Shown: positions 9,162 to 18,439 of the stretch, piece by piece
Numbering within the stretch: position 1 is the stretch's first letter
How the letters are laid out: each line of letters opens with the position of its first letter
Source: Paracoccus sp. MA
Lineage (GTDB): Bacteria > Pseudomonadota > Alphaproteobacteria > Rhodobacterales > Rhodobacteraceae
Direction of reading: 5' to 3'
NCBI RefSeq assembly: GCF_020990385.1
Contig: NZ_CP087598.1
Span: forward strand, 62,001-126,000
DNA length: 64,000 nt
Position numbers and translations under genes: made by a program
The notes under the pieces: generated by a model
What the model was told of the DNA's origin: nothing
Seen by the model: only the letters and a program-made list of their open reading frames with translations
The model's database searches: none

Positions 9162-9515
9162 ATGATTCCCGCGCTTGCCATCATCCTGGTCTTCCAGCTC
9201 ATCGGCGAGGTTGCCACCCGCAGCCTGGGCCTGCTGCTGCCCGGCCCGGTGCTGGGGCTGCTGCTGCTGGTGCTGTCCTGCAGCCTGCGCCCGGCGCTGG
9301 CCGAGATGCTGCGCCCGGTGGTCACCGGCATCCTGGGCCATCTGTCGCTGTTCTTCGTGCCGGCGGGCGTCGGCGTGGTGGCGCATCTGGGCCAGTTCCG
9401 CAGCGACGGGCTGGCGGTGGCGCTGGCGCTGACCGTCTCGACCGCGCTGGCCATCGCGGCGGGGGCGCTGGTGTTCCGCGCGGTGGTGCGCTGGACGGGC
9501 GGGGTCGAGGAATGA
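9162..9515 (+). CDS. LrgA/CidA-family holin-like protein
   Basis: A 117-residue membrane protein with four hydrophobic helices. It carries the family pattern IILVFQLIGE near the N-terminus, GLLLPGPVLGLLLL in the second helix and LFFVPAGVGVV in the third. CidA/LrgA proteins resemble holins and act with LrgB/CidB in membrane permeability and, in some bacteria, pyruvate transport. The upstream ribosome site is weak, and a possible TTCACC-N16-TAATCT promoter would start RNA almost at the ATG, so initiation may be leaderless (inference). It overlaps the LrgB gene by ATGA. Confidence 0.88.
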   Translation: MIPALAIILVFQLIGEVATRSLGLLLPGPVLGLLLLVLSCSLRPALAEMLRPVVTGILGHLSLFFVPAGVGVVAHLGQFRSDGLAVALALTVSTALAIAAGALVFRAVVRWTGGVEE

Positions 9516-10228
9516 CCGACGCGGCGCTGATCTGGAGCTATCTGACCCAAGGCCCGCTGCTGTGGCTGACGGCGACGCTGATCGCCTATTGGCTGGGCGA
9601 CAGCTTCTTCCGCGCCATGGGCCGGCAAAGCTGGGCCAATCCGGTGCTGTGCGCGGTGATCCTGCTGGCCTGCGTGCTGGGGCTGACCGGCACCAGCTAC
9701 CAGACCTATTTCGAGGGCGCGCAATTCGTGCATTTCATGCTGGGCCCGGCCACGGTGGCGCTGGGAATGCCGCTTTACGACAACCTGCGCCGGGTCAGGA
9801 AGGCGGCCCTGCCGCTGGTCGCGGCGCTGCTGGCGGGGTCGGTGACGGCGGTGGTCTCGGCCCTGGCCATCGGCAAGGCTTTCGGGCTGTCCGAGGTGAT
9901 GCTGGCCAGCCTGGCGCCGAAATCCACCACCGCGCCCGTGGCCATCGGCATCGCCGAGGGGCTGGGCGGAGAGCCGACGATCACCGCCGTCCTGGTGCTG
10001 GTCACGGGCATCTTCGGCGCCATCATCGCCACGCCGCTGCTGAATGCCCTGGGGATCCGCGACTGGCGGGCGCGCGGCTTTTCGCTGGGCGTGGCCGCGC
10101 ATGGCATCGGCACCGCCCGCGCCTTTCAGGTGAACGAGACCGCCGGCGCCTTCGCCGGGATCGGCATGGGGCTGAACGCGGTGCTGACCTCGATCATCGC
10201 GCCGCTGGCGCTGTATCTGTTTCAGTAA
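9512..10228 (+). CDS. LrgB/CidB-family membrane protein
   Basis: A 238-residue polytopic membrane protein of the LrgB family. Diagnostic segments are FMLGPATVALGMPLYDN near residue 77, ASLAPKSTTAPVAIGIAEGLGG near residue 130 and the C-terminal AAHGIGTARAFQ. It works with the LrgA-like protein encoded just upstream with a 4-nt overlap. Roles in the family range from murein-hydrolase control to pyruvate uptake; the sequence does not decide. No LytSR regulator is present nearby. Confidence 0.9.
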   Translation: MTDAALIWSYLTQGPLLWLTATLIAYWLGDSFFRAMGRQSWANPVLCAVILLACVLGLTGTSYQTYFEGAQFVHFMLGPATVALGMPLYDNLRRVRKAALPLVAALLAGSVTAVVSALAIGKAFGLSEVMLASLAPKSTTAPVAIGIAEGLGGEPTITAVLVLVTGIFGAIIATPLLNALGIRDWRARGFSLGVAAHGIGTARAFQVNETAGAFAGIGMGLNAVLTSIIAPLALYLFQ

Positions 10229-10230
10229 CG

Positions 10231-10256
10231 AAAAAGGCCGCCCCGCGGGACGGCCC
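10231..10256 (-). terminator. Intrinsic terminator for the DUF6280-type gene
   Basis: Read on the minus strand, a GC hairpin with a GGCCG/CGGCC outer stem (bases 10236-10255) is followed by TTTTT (10235-10231). It lies 22 nt past the stop of the minus-strand gene at 10279. On the plus strand the same hairpin follows the LrgB stop but lacks a T-run, so it may only weakly serve lrgAB. Confidence 0.75.
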
Positions 10257-10278
10257 ATGCAGCGCGCGACGGGGATGG

Positions 10279-10599
10279 TTACGCCGCGTCGGCCTCTTCC
10301 GCGGCGTGGCGGCGCTCGCTTTCCTCGCGCGACAGCGCGACCGAGGTGCGCACGCCCTTGGCCACGAATTCCATCAGCCCCTTCACGACGCGCTCGTTCG
10401 GGTCGATGCCGGCGCAGGACAGAACCTCGCGCCCATCGCGCGAGCGTGCCCAACGTGCAATCTGATCGGGCCCGTTGCCGTATTTTTTGTCATCGGCGAT
10501 CGCATCGTCCAGCGCAGCCAGCACAACGGCAGCAAAAAGCTTGCGGGCCCGCTGTCCCTGTTCAAAATTGAAAGCCGAGCCATCCACGAAATCGCGCAT
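10279..10599 (-). CDS. Small conserved cytoplasmic protein, DUF6280-type
   Basis: A 106-residue soluble, charged protein with no signal or membrane segment. Its core has DFVDGSAFNFEQG, an Ala-rich helix LFAAVVLAALDDAIAD and ARWARSRDGREVLSCAGIDP, which I recall as a protein conserved across Rhodobacterales and placed in DUF6280; no function is known. Three ATGs in a row precede it. The third (10599) was chosen because AGGA then sits 8 nt upstream; the others crowd the ribosome site. It stands alone, ending in its own terminator, opposite to lrgAB. Confidence 0.75.
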   Translation of the reverse strand: MRDFVDGSAFNFEQGQRARKLFAAVVLAALDDAIADDKKYGNGPDQIARWARSRDGREVLSCAGIDPNERVVKGLMEFVAKGVRTSVALSREESERRHAAEEADAA

Positions 10600-10947
10600 C
10601 ATCATTATCCTGTTTTTCTTGCGGTGCCCCCGCACCTTGACCCATGCCAAGGTTGCTGCATCATTTTGCCTCATAGGCGGCGCTGGCCGGCTTAGCCGAT
10701 CCGGGCCGTGATTCGGTATGCCTCCAGCCGCATGACCGCCATGCACGCCGTGCAAGCCCCGGCAGATACGCGTAATAATCGCCAAAAGCAACGATCTTGC
10801 GACATGCGGAAAGGCCCGGGCGCCCTTGACAACGCGCAAACCGCCTTTCGGTTGCCACGAGGCACGGCAGTGGATATAGGTCCGGGCAATCGCGGTTCAA
10901 CCCCCTGGGCCGCCGCGCATTCCCCAATCCTTTCAAGGCAATTCCGA
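10600..10947. other. Divergent intergenic region, DUF6280-type gene / efp
   Basis: 348 bases without a convincing gene. The left part is AT-richer and presumably holds the promoter of the minus-strand gene. The right part holds the candidate efp promoter. Short frames here lack ribosome sites or recognisable protein content. Confidence 0.6.
10852..10880 (+). promoter_or_regulatory. Candidate sigma-70 promoter of efp
   Basis: TTGCCA (10852-10857), a 17-bp spacer, then TATAGG (10875-10880), 67 nt before the efp ATG. Spacing is ideal and both hexamers are near consensus. Call by eye only. Confidence 0.45.
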
Positions 10948-11511
10948 ATGGCCAAGATCAATGGCAATGAAATCAAGCCCGGCTTCGTGCTGGACCATGA
11001 CGGCGGTCTCTGGGCGGCGGTCAAGGTGAACCACGTCAAGCCCGGCAAGGGCGGCGCCTTCGCCCAGGTCGAGCTGAAGAACCTGCGCGACGGGCGCAAG
11101 CTGAATGAACGCTTCCGCTCGGAGGACAAGGTCGACCACGTCCATCTGGAAACCAAGGACCAGCAATTCCTGTATGAATCCGACGGCAAGCTGGTGTTCA
11201 TGGACAGCGAGACCTTCGAGCAGACCGAGCTGGACGCCGACCTGCTGGGCGACCGCCGCCCCTTCCTGCAGGACGGCATGGTCGCGGCGGTGGAATATTA
11301 CGGCGACGAGGCGCTGTCCCTGCGCCTGCCGCAGAAGGTGGTCTGCCGCGTGGCCGAGACCGAGCCGGTGCTGAACGGCCAGACCGCCGCGAAAAGCTTC
11401 AAGCCGGCGATCCTCGACAACGGGCTGCGCATCATGATCCCGCCCTTCGTCGGCGCGGACGAGGATATCGTCGTCAATACCGAGCTTTTCGAGTATTCCG
11501 AGCGCGCCTGA
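10948..11511 (+). CDS. efp: Translation elongation factor P
   Basis: A 187-residue EF-P, which relieves ribosome stalling at polyproline stretches. Three beta-barrel domains are expected. The domain I loop carries KPGKGGAF with Lys34 at the tip, the residue beta-lysylated by EpmA/EpmB in bacteria using that pathway. The C-terminal [21 protein letters not shown] block is the family signature. The ATG at 10948 is preceded by AAGG at normal distance. Single gene with its own likely promoter; no epm genes are in the window. Confidence 0.97.
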   Translation: MAKINGNEIKPGFVLDHDGGLWAAVKVNHVKPGKGGAFAQVELKNLRDGRKLNERFRSEDKVDHVHLETKDQQFLYESDGKLVFMDSETFEQTELDADLLGDRRPFLQDGMVAAVEYYGDEALSLRLPQKVVCRVAETEPVLNGQTAAKSFKPAILDNGLRIMIPPFVGADEDIVVNTELFEYSERA

Positions 11512-11608
11512 GCGGGCCGCCGCAGGTCCCGGCATCACTCTATGGCCAAGGACGATTTGCGGGCATAGGATCGCCGCCAACACGCGGTCAAACTGGCGAT
11601 TCAACGGG

Positions 11609-12379
11609 ATGACGAAGTCGGCTGGCAGCACGGGGACGAACGGCCCCTGCAATGGCAGAGTCTCCCGGCTCCGCCCCGTGGCCGAGGGTGCCCGGCGCCT
11701 GGACGAGGTCCGCGCCGCGATGGACGAGGCGATCGAGCGGCTCAGCCGGCTTGAGGACGTCATGCGCGAGATGATCCAGACCGGGCTGGCGCCCACCGTC
11801 GGCGGCGGCGAGGGGCTGATCGCCACGGGCCCGCCCGCCGGTCAGGCCGGCGATGCCGAGGCCCGCGCCTCGGCGGCGCTGGCGGCGGTGCTGGTCAGCT
11901 CGACCCGGATCGCCGAGCTGCAGACCGGAGGACTTGGCCCGGCGATCAACGCCGCCATCGCCGAGCTGGACCCGATCCCCGGCTATATCTCGCGGCGCAT
12001 GCTCGACGAACTGGCCATCGGGCTGGGCGAGCCGCCGCTGCACGCCAGGCCCCAGGCCGATCGCGGCCTGCGCCTGGTCGGAGGCCGGACGCGCAGCGGC
12101 ACGACAACCGCCGCGCCGCTCTATCTGCGCCTTGACCGGCATCTGCGCCTGCCGCTCGATTCCGGCTCGAACTGCCTCGAGATCGAGCGGCGGCTGGGCG
12201 GGCGCTGGCACCGCACCGGGCTGCGCGCGGTCAAGGACGGCATGGGCGGGATCGAGGTCGATATCGCCGAACTGGAGCGCATCGCCGGCCCGTTCTCGCC
12301 CGAACTGTGCCGGGCCCTGACGCTTGACCCCGATCCGCATCATGCAGGGCGCAAGCCGCGCCCCGCCCGGCCGCGCTAG
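11609..12379 (+). CDS. Unrecognised hypothetical protein
   Basis: 256 codons; I do not recognise a family. Residues about 27-55 form a charged helix (RRLDEVRAAMDEAIERL...), followed by an Ala-rich linker, a mixed region with ELDPIPGYISRRMLDELAIGLGE, and a C-terminal part with LYLRLDRHLRLPLDSGSN. No signal peptide or membrane segment. Charged-residue and codon patterns are more protein-like than in the frames on the other strand. The ATG at 11609 has only a weak ribosome site. It could be a poorly conserved lineage-specific protein. Confidence 0.5.
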   Translation: MTKSAGSTGTNGPCNGRVSRLRPVAEGARRLDEVRAAMDEAIERLSRLEDVMREMIQTGLAPTVGGGEGLIATGPPAGQAGDAEARASAALAAVLVSSTRIAELQTGGLGPAINAAIAELDPIPGYISRRMLDELAIGLGEPPLHARPQADRGLRLVGGRTRSGTTTAAPLYLRLDRHLRLPLDSGSNCLEIERRLGGRWHRTGLRAVKDGMGGIEVDIAELERIAGPFSPELCRALTLDPDPHHAGRKPRPARPR

Positions 12380-12476
12380 CCGCACCCAACCGCTTCGGCC
12401 GCAGCGTCGCATCGGCGGCGGGATGGACCGGATCGGCCGCTTCATGCGTTATGGCAGCGAAGCCACGGAGGGAACC

Positions 12477-12782
12477 ATGGTGCAACCGACCATTCATGTC
12501 GCGCATGAGGATTACGGCAGCTCGGGCCGCTATGTCGCCACCCTGCCCGGGATCGAGGGCGAGGCCGAGCTGACCTGGCATGCCGGCGGCCCCGGCATCA
12601 TCGTCGCCGACCACACCTATGCCCCCGACGCCATGCGCGGCAGCGGCGCCGCCGCGGCCATGGTCCAGCGCCTGGTCGCGGATGCGCGGGCGCGCGGCGT
12701 GCTGATCGTGCCGGCCTGCAGCTATGTGCGCGCCCAGTTCCAGCGCCATCCCGAGTGGTCCGACCTTTATGCCGACGCCTGA
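12477..12782 (+). CDS. Small GNAT-fold N-acetyltransferase (YjdJ-like, PF14542)
   Basis: A 101-residue protein matching the short acetyltransferase family PF14542: EAELTWHAGGPGIIVADHTYAP, then MRGSGAAAAMVQRLVADARARG (the acetyl-CoA pyrophosphate loop and helix) and the C-terminal IVPACSYVRAQFQRHPEW, whose PACSYV and HPE are typical. GGAGG 5-6 nt upstream supports the ATG at 12477. The natural substrate of this family is not established. Confidence 0.85.
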   Translation: MVQPTIHVAHEDYGSSGRYVATLPGIEGEAELTWHAGGPGIIVADHTYAPDAMRGSGAAAAMVQRLVADARARGVLIVPACSYVRAQFQRHPEWSDLYADA

Positions 12783-12812
12783 TCCGCCCGGCCGGGCCGC
12801 GAGGTGCCGCCC

Positions 12813-12854
12813 TTCCGGTATGTTGGCGCAAACCATCATATCAATTCCGGTATG
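12813..12854 (+). repeat. Pair of 10-bp direct repeats upstream of the sugar transporter promoter
   Basis: TTCCGGTATG occurs at 12813-12822 and again at 12845-12854, exactly 32 bp apart (about three helical turns), both upstream of the candidate -35 at 12875. The arrangement suggests two sites for one regulator on the same DNA face; which regulator is unknown. Confidence 0.45.
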
Positions 12855-12874
12855 CAAACCGCCTTTCTGCATGA

Positions 12875-12903
12875 TTGACGGACATATTGGCGGGGTCTAG
12901 CCT
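12875..12903 (+). promoter_or_regulatory. Candidate promoter of the sugar ABC transporter
   Basis: TTGACG (12875-12880), a 17-bp spacer, TAGCCT (12898-12903). It leaves a leader of about 140 nt before the binding-protein ATG. The same -10 hexamer occurs in the acid phosphatase promoter at 42596. Confidence 0.45.
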
Positions 12904-13052
12904 CTCGGTCAGGCAGGCGGATCGCGACCGCCGCCATGGCGCGGATCGCCGGACGGAACCGCGTATCCCGCGCCCCGCGCGAAGGGGAGCTACCGGCTGG
13001 ATCATGGCTGTCGAGGCGGCCGCCACCCGGACAATGACGACAGGGAGGAAAC

Positions 13053-14117
13053 ATGCCGAACCTCAGGAAATACGCCCTGGCTCTGGCCTCGGCGGCGACG
13101 CTTTCGCTGCCCGGCCTCGCCGCGGCCGAGGGCACGGTCGGGATCTCGATGCCGACCAAGACCTCGGCGCGCTGGATCGACGACGGCAACAACATGGTCA
13201 AGCAGTTCCAGGACGCGGGCTACCAGACCGACCTGCAATATGCCGACGACGACATCCCGAACCAGCTGGCGCAGATCGAGAACATGATCACCAAGGGCGT
13301 CGACGTGCTGGTGATCGCCGCCATCGACGGCACCACGCTGTCCAACGCCCTGGCCAATGCCAAGGCCGCCGACATCAAGGTCATCGCCTATGACCGGCTG
13401 ATCCGCGACACGCCCGATATCGACTATTACGCCACCTTCGACAATTTCAAGGTCGGGGTCGAGCAGGCCACCACCCTGGTCGAGGGGCTGAAGGAACGCT
13501 TCCCGGAGGTGAAGCCCTGGAACGTCGAGCTGTTCGGCGGCAGCCCCGACGACAACAACGCCTATTTCTTCTACGACGGCGCCATGTCGGTGATCCAGCC
13601 GCTGATCGACGACGGCTCGGTGGTGATCCCCTCGGGCCAGATGGGCATGGACAAGGTCGGCACGCTGCGCTGGGATCCGGCCACGGCGCAGGCGCGCATG
13701 GACAACATCCTGTCGGCCAACTACACCGACAAGCAGGTGAACGGGGTGCTGTCGCCCTATGACGGGCTGTCGATCGGTATCCTGTCGTCGCTGAAGGGCG
13801 TCGGCTACGGCTCGGGCGACCTGGCCATGCCCATCGTCACCGGCCAGGACGCCGAGGTGCAGTCGGTCAAGTCGATCCTGGCGGGCGAGCAGTATTCGAC
13901 CATCTTCAAGGACACCCGCGAACTCGCCAAGGTCACCGTCGGCATGGTCGATGCGATGATGAAGGGCGAGGAGCCCGAGGTGAACGACACCGAAAGCTAT
14001 GACAACGGCGTCAAGGTGGTGCCCAGCTACCTTCTGGAACCCGTCGCAGTCACCGAGAAAAACCTGCAAGAGGTTCTGGTCGGCTCGGGCTACTATACCG
14101 AAGACCAGCTCAAGTGA
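13053..14117 (+). CDS. chvE: Sugar ABC transporter substrate-binding protein, ChvE/MmsE type
   Basis: A 354-residue periplasmic sugar-binding protein with a signal peptide ending in PGLAAA (about residue 24). [22 protein letters not shown] is the characteristic opening of ChvE-like multiple-monosaccharide binding proteins. [13 protein letters not shown] and the [11 protein letters not shown] region fit the same periplasmic-binding fold 1. ChvE binds galactose, arabinose, glucose, xylose and similar aldoses. GGGAGG upstream supports the ATG. It is followed by the ATPase and permease. A ChvE orthologue is likely, and the downstream galactonate-type enzymes agree with galactose or arabinose as substrate. 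Confidence 0.9.
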   Translation: MPNLRKYALALASAATLSLPGLAAAEGTVGISMPTKTSARWIDDGNNMVKQFQDAGYQTDLQYADDDIPNQLAQIENMITKGVDVLVIAAIDGTTLSNALANAKAADIKVIAYDRLIRDTPDIDYYATFDNFKVGVEQATTLVEGLKERFPEVKPWNVELFGGSPDDNNAYFFYDGAMSVIQPLIDDGSVVIPSGQMGMDKVGTLRWDPATAQARMDNILSANYTDKQVNGVLSPYDGLSIGILSSLKGVGYGSGDLAMPIVTGQDAEVQSVKSILAGEQYSTIFKDTRELAKVTVGMVDAMMKGEEPEVNDTESYDNGVKVVPSYLLEPVAVTEKNLQEVLVGSGYYTEDQLK

Positions 14118-14174
14118 TCCTGGCGCGCGCCGCCGGTCCGCCCGGCGGCGCGCTTCCTAAGAAGGGGGACCGGG

Positions 14175-15749
14175 ATGGACGCCATTCTGGAAATGCGGGG
14201 GATCACCAAGGAATTCCCCGGGGTCAAGGCACTCGACAATGTCAACATGACCGTGCGGCGCGGCGAGATCCGCGCCCTGGTGGGCGAGAACGGCGCCGGC
14301 AAGTCCACGCTGATGAAAGTGCTGTCGGGGGTCTATCCGCATGGCAGCTATCAGGGCGAAATCCTCTATGACGGCCAGCCCATGGCCTTCCGCGACATCA
14401 AGGACAGCGAGGATCGCGGCATCGTCATCATCCATCAGGAGCTGGCGCTGGTGCCGCAGATGTCCATCGCCGAAAACATCTTCCTGGGCAACGAGATCGC
14501 GACCCGCGGCGTCATCGACCGGCGCGAGACCAACCGCCGCACCGCCGAACTGCTGGCCCAGGTCGGCCTGCGCGAAAGCCCCGAGACCCGCGTCGGCGAG
14601 CTTGGCATGGGCAAACAGCAGCTGATCGAGATCGCCAAGGCGCTGTCGAAAAAGGTCGACCTGCTGATCCTGGACGAGCCGACCTCGTCCCTGAACGAAA
14701 ACGACAGCGACGCGCTTCTGCGCCTGCTGGCCGGTTTCCGTGACCGGGGCATGACGGCGATCCTGATCTCGCACAAGCTCAATGAAATCAGCCAGGTCTG
14801 CGACAGCATCACCGTGCTGCGCGACGGCGCCACCGTGGCCCATCACGACGGCATGGTCGAGGAATCGCGCATCATCCGCGACATGGTCGGCCGCGCGATG
14901 AACGACCGCTATCCCCCGCGCGAGCCCAGGGTCGGCGAGGTGGTGATGCAGGTCAGGGACTGGACCGTCGCCGACCCGGCGCGCGAGGGACGGCTTCTGG
15001 TCAACCGCGCCAGTTTCGAGCTGCGGCGCGGCGAGGTGCTGGGCATCGCCGGGCTGATGGGCGCCGGCCGCACCGAACTGGCGATGAGCCTGTTCGGCCG
15101 CTCGATGGGCGACTGGAAGTCCGGCTCGGTCAGCATCCACGGCAAGCCGGTCGACCTCTCCACCGTGCCGCGCGCCATCAAGGCCGGGCTGGCCTATGTG
15201 ACCGAGGACCGCAAGTCGCTGGGCCTGGTGCTCGACGACACGATCCGCCGCAACATCCCGCTGGCGAACCTGGCCGGCATCTCGACCCGCGGCGTGGTGG
15301 ACCGCGCGCGCGAGGGGGCGGTGGCGCGCGATTACCGGAGCCGCATCAACATCCGCTCGCCCTCGGTCGAGCAGAAGACCGTCAACCTCTCGGGCGGCAA
15401 CCAGCAGAAGGTGGTGCTGGCGAAATGGCTGTTCGCCGAGCCCGAGATCCTGATCCTGGACGAGCCGACGCGCGGCATCGACGTCGGCGCGAAATACGAG
15501 ATCTATACCATCATCCGCGACCTCGCCGCCGCCGGAAAGTCGATCATCGTGATCTCCTCGGAAATGCCCGAGCTTCTGGGCATCACCGACCGCATCCTGG
15601 TGATGAACGAGGGCCGGCTGGTCGGCGAGATGCCGACGGCCGAGGCCACGCAGGAGCGCATCATGCAGGTCATCATCCGCTCGGGCCACGACCTGACCGA
15701 CGAAACCGTCACCCCCGAGGAAATCGAGGCAGAGTCCGCCCATGTCTGA
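14175..15749 (+). CDS. mmsA: Sugar ABC transporter ATP-binding protein (MmsA/GguA type)
   Basis: A 524-residue duplicated ABC ATPase of the monosaccharide importer class. The N-terminal cassette has Walker [10 protein letters not shown] (about residue 37) and Walker [12 protein letters not shown]. In the C-terminal cassette the P-loop is degenerate ([10 protein letters not shown]), while the signature [16 protein letters not shown] and Walker [17 protein letters not shown] are intact, as is usual for this class. [17 protein letters not shown] is a typical start. It energises uptake through the permease encoded next, which it overlaps by 8 nt. Cytoplasmic, membrane-associated. Confidence 0.93.
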   Translation: MDAILEMRGITKEFPGVKALDNVNMTVRRGEIRALVGENGAGKSTLMKVLSGVYPHGSYQGEILYDGQPMAFRDIKDSEDRGIVIIHQELALVPQMSIAENIFLGNEIATRGVIDRRETNRRTAELLAQVGLRESPETRVGELGMGKQQLIEIAKALSKKVDLLILDEPTSSLNENDSDALLRLLAGFRDRGMTAILISHKLNEISQVCDSITVLRDGATVAHHDGMVEESRIIRDMVGRAMNDRYPPREPRVGEVVMQVRDWTVADPAREGRLLVNRASFELRRGEVLGIAGLMGAGRTELAMSLFGRSMGDWKSGSVSIHGKPVDLSTVPRAIKAGLAYVTEDRKSLGLVLDDTIRRNIPLANLAGISTRGVVDRAREGAVARDYRSRINIRSPSVEQKTVNLSGGNQQKVVLAKWLFAEPEILILDEPTRGIDVGAKYEIYTIIRDLAAAGKSIIVISSEMPELLGITDRILVMNEGRLVGEMPTAEATQERIMQVIIRSGHDLTDETVTPEEIEAESAHV

Positions 15750-16926
15750 CACCACCACCGAACGCCGCGGCGACACCTTCGGCTTCATCCGCCGCAACAT
15801 CCGCGAATACGGCATCCTCTTCGCGCTGATCATCATCATGGCCTTCTTCCAGGTGGTGACCGGCGGCATCCTGTTCCGGCCGGTGAACCTGACCAACCTG
15901 TTCCTGCAGAACAGCCATATCGTCATCATGGCGGTCGGCATGCTCCTGGTCATCGTCTCGGGCCATATCGACCTGTCGGTCGGCTCGGTCGCGGCCTTCG
16001 TCGGCGCGCTGGCGGCGCTGATGGTGGTGCGCATGGGCCTGCCGATCCCGGTGGTGGTGGTGCTGAGCCTGGCGGCCGGCGCGATCATCGGCGGCATCCA
16101 GGGCTACTGGATCGCCTATTGGAAGATCCCCAGCTTCATCGTCACCCTGGCCGGGATGCTGGTGTTCCGCGGCCTGACCATGTGGATCCTGCAGGGCCAG
16201 TCGATCGGCCCCTTCCCGCGCGGCTTCCAGATGATCGCCTCGGGCTTCATCCCGGACCTGTTCGGGCCGGACAAGCCCAATACCCTGTCCCTGATCCTGG
16301 GCTGGGGCGCGGCGCTGGTGATCCTGTGGCTGCAGATCCGCGGCCGCAAGCGCGAAGAGGCGGTGGGCATCGCCGACGAGCCTTTCGCCTTCTTCGCCGC
16401 CAAGAACGCGCTGATCTTCATGGCTCTGGTCTGGATGAGCTGGGTCCTGGCGAATTTCCGCGGCCTGCCCAACGTCTTCATCGTCATGGCGGTGCTGGTG
16501 GCGCTTTACGCCTTCGTGTCAGAGCGCACGACGCTGGGCCGGCGCATCTATGCCATCGGCGGCAATGCCAAGGCCGCCAAGCTCTCGGGCATCAATGCCG
16601 AGCGGGTGGTGTTCCTGACCTTCATGAACATGGGCATGCTGGCGGCGCTGGCGGGGATCGTGGTCTCGGCCCGGCTGAACTCGGCCACGCCCAAGGCCGG
16701 CGTCGGGTTCGAGCTGGACGTGATCGCGGCGGTGTTCATCGGCGGCGCCTCGATGGCCGGCGGCGTCGGCACGGTGATCGGCGCGGTGGTCGGCGCCTTC
16801 ATCATGGGGGTGATGAACAACGGCATGTCGATCCTGGGCATCGGCATCGACTATCAGCAGGTCATCAAGGGGCTGGTGCTGATGGCCGCGGTGATCTTCG
16901 ACGTCTCGAACAAGAGCAAGTCGTGA
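15742..16926 (+). CDS. mmsB: Sugar ABC transporter permease (MmsB/GguB type)
   Basis: A 394-residue inner-membrane permease with about ten hydrophobic segments. [21 protein letters not shown] near residue 75 is the hallmark of ribose/xylose/multiple-sugar permeases. The extra hydrophilic insertion around residues 180-220 and the [15 protein letters not shown] cytoplasmic loop fit the longer MmsB/GguB subgroup (about 390 residues). It forms the importer with the two preceding products. Its stop overlaps the GTG start of the kinase gene, tying transport to catabolism in one transcript. Confidence 0.93.
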   Translation: MSDTTTERRGDTFGFIRRNIREYGILFALIIIMAFFQVVTGGILFRPVNLTNLFLQNSHIVIMAVGMLLVIVSGHIDLSVGSVAAFVGALAALMVVRMGLPIPVVVVLSLAAGAIIGGIQGYWIAYWKIPSFIVTLAGMLVFRGLTMWILQGQSIGPFPRGFQMIASGFIPDLFGPDKPNTLSLILGWGAALVILWLQIRGRKREEAVGIADEPFAFFAAKNALIFMALVWMSWVLANFRGLPNVFIVMAVLVALYAFVSERTTLGRRIYAIGGNAKAAKLSGINAERVVFLTFMNMGMLAALAGIVVSARLNSATPKAGVGFELDVIAAVFIGGASMAGGVGTVIGAVVGAFIMGVMNNGMSILGIGIDYQQVIKGLVLMAAVIFDVSNKSKS

Positions 16927-17840
16927 CGCCTGAACGATCCGCCATCGACTGGATCGCCGTCGACTGGGGCACGACAAGGCTGCGCGCCTGGGCCATGCGC
17001 GGCGCGCAGCCGCTGGACGCCCGCGCCTCGGATCGCGGCATGGGCGGGCTGAGCCCGGCCGAGTTCGAACCGGCGCTGCTCGACCTGATCGGCGACTGGC
17101 TGCCCGCGGCGGGCCGGATGCGCGTCGTCGCCTGCGGCATGGTCGGCGCCCGCGGCGGCTGGGCCGAGGCCGAATACCGCGCCACCCCCTGCCCGCCGCT
17201 CGACCCGCGCCGCGCCATCCGCGCCCCGGCCCGCGACCCGCGGCTGGATGTCCGCATCCTGCCCGGCCTGTCGCAGGCCGAGCCGCCGGACGTCATGCGC
17301 GGCGAGGAAACCCAGATCGCCGGCTTCCTGGCCGAAAACCCCGGTTTCGAGGGCTCGCTCTGCCTGCCCGGCACGCATAGCAAATGGGTCCGGCTGGCGC
17401 GGGACCGGGTGGAAGGCTTCCGCACCTTCCTGACCGGAGAGCTCTTCTCGCTGCTCGCCGGGCAGTCGGTGCTGCGGCTGACCATCGGCGCGGCGCGGCC
17501 CGACCCGGATGCCCTGGCCGAGGCCGGGGCCGAGGCGCTGGCCGATCCCCATGCCGCGCCATCGGGCCTTTTCGCCCTGCGCGCCGCCGCGCTGCTGCGG
17601 GATCTGGCGCCGGAACGGGCGGCCGGGCGGCTCTCGGGCCTGCTGATCGGCGCCGAGCTCGCCGCCGCGCGCGACTTCTGGCGGAATGGCCCGACCGTGA
17701 TCGTCGGCGCGCCGGATCTGGCGCGGCGTTACGAGGCCCTGCTGCTGGCCGCGGGCGCGCAGGCATGCCACAAGGACGGGGCGGCGCTGGTCCTTGCCGG
17801 CCTTGCCGCCGCCAGCCGCGATCTGCCGGAGGACACATGA
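16923..17840 (+). CDS. dgoK: 2-dehydro-3-deoxygalactonokinase
   Basis: A 305-residue DgoK-family sugar-acid kinase that phosphorylates 2-keto-3-deoxygalactonate at C6 in the De Ley-Doudoroff route. IAVDWGTTRLRAWAM near the N-terminus is the phosphate-binding loop. GMVGARGGW, MRGEETQIAGFL and LPGTHSKWV are strongly conserved in the family. The GTG at 16923 is used, overlapping the permease TGA (GTGA); no nearby ATG gives the N-terminal strand. It overlaps the aldolase gene by 4 nt, and the product is the aldolase substrate. Confidence 0.92.
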   Translation: MTPERSAIDWIAVDWGTTRLRAWAMRGAQPLDARASDRGMGGLSPAEFEPALLDLIGDWLPAAGRMRVVACGMVGARGGWAEAEYRATPCPPLDPRRAIRAPARDPRLDVRILPGLSQAEPPDVMRGEETQIAGFLAENPGFEGSLCLPGTHSKWVRLARDRVEGFRTFLTGELFSLLAGQSVLRLTIGAARPDPDALAEAGAEALADPHAAPSGLFALRAAALLRDLAPERAAGRLSGLLIGAELAAARDFWRNGPTVIVGAPDLARRYEALLLAAGAQACHKDGAALVLAGLAAASRDLPEDT

Positions 17841-18439
17841 CCGAGCCCATCATCGCCATCCTGCGCGGCCTGACCCCGGCCGAGGCCCTGCCCGTCGGCC
17901 GCGCGCTGCTCGAGGCCGGCATCGACCGCATCGAGGTGCCGCTGAACTCGCCCCAGCCGCTGGACAGCATCCGGCTGATGGCGACCGCGCTGGCCGGACA
18001 GGCGACCATCGGCGCGGGAACGGTGCTGACGGCGGAACAGGTCGCCCAGGTCGAGGATGCCGGCGGGCGGATGATCGTCTCTCCCAATGCCGACCCGGCG
18101 GTGATCCGCGAGACGCGGGCGCGCGGCCTGGAATCCTGGCCCGGCGTCTATACCGCCACGGAATGCTTTGCCGCCATCGCCGCCGGCGCCACCGGGCTGA
18201 AGCTGTTTCCCGCCGACCAGGCCGGCCCGGGCATGCTGAAGGCGCTGCGCGCCGTGCTGCCGCAAGACCTGCCCGTCTATGCCGTCGGCGGCGCCGGCCC
18301 GGAAAATTTCGCCGAATGGCTGCAGGCCGGCGCGCAGGGCTTCGGCATCGGCAGCGCGCTTTATCGCCCCGGCGACGCCCCCGAGACGGTCGCCGCCCGC
18401 GCGCGCGCGATCGTGGCGGCGCTGCGGGCCTGCGCATGA
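17837..18439 (+). CDS. dgoA: 2-dehydro-3-deoxy-6-phosphogalactonate aldolase
   Basis: A 200-residue KDPG/KDPGal aldolase-family TIM barrel that cleaves KDPGal to pyruvate and glyceraldehyde-3-phosphate. IIAILRGLTPAEA near the N-terminus has the family Arg. GAGTVLT, SPNADP and GLKLFPAD follow; the Lys of LKLFPA is the Schiff-base residue and Glu39-region IEVPLNSP fits the catalytic Glu. The SPNAD and LKLFPAD variants favour the galactonate (DgoA) rather than gluconate (Eda) subgroup, in line with the adjacent kinase. ATGA overlaps join it to genes on both sides. Confidence 0.92.
   Translation: MTEPIIAILRGLTPAEALPVGRALLEAGIDRIEVPLNSPQPLDSIRLMATALAGQATIGAGTVLTAEQVAQVEDAGGRMIVSPNADPAVIRETRARGLESWPGVYTATECFAAIAAGATGLKLFPADQAGPGMLKALRAVLPQDLPVYAVGGAGPENFAEWLQAGAQGFGIGSALYRPGDAPETVAARARAIVAALRACA

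Noticed and set aside
5676..9515. Very long open frame on the + strand opposite smc
   Set aside because: It is the mirror of a GC-rich, Ala/Glu/Arg-rich coiled-coil gene. The hypothetical product is Gly/Leu/Arg/His low-complexity; SMC on the minus strand carries all motifs. Only its last 354 bases (lrgA) are real.
11588..12445. Minus-strand frame of 285 codons opposite the hypothetical gene at 11609
   Set aside because: The product is Arg/Gln/Gly-rich without structure-like periodicity. The + strand frame has better helix patterning, though both remain uncertain.
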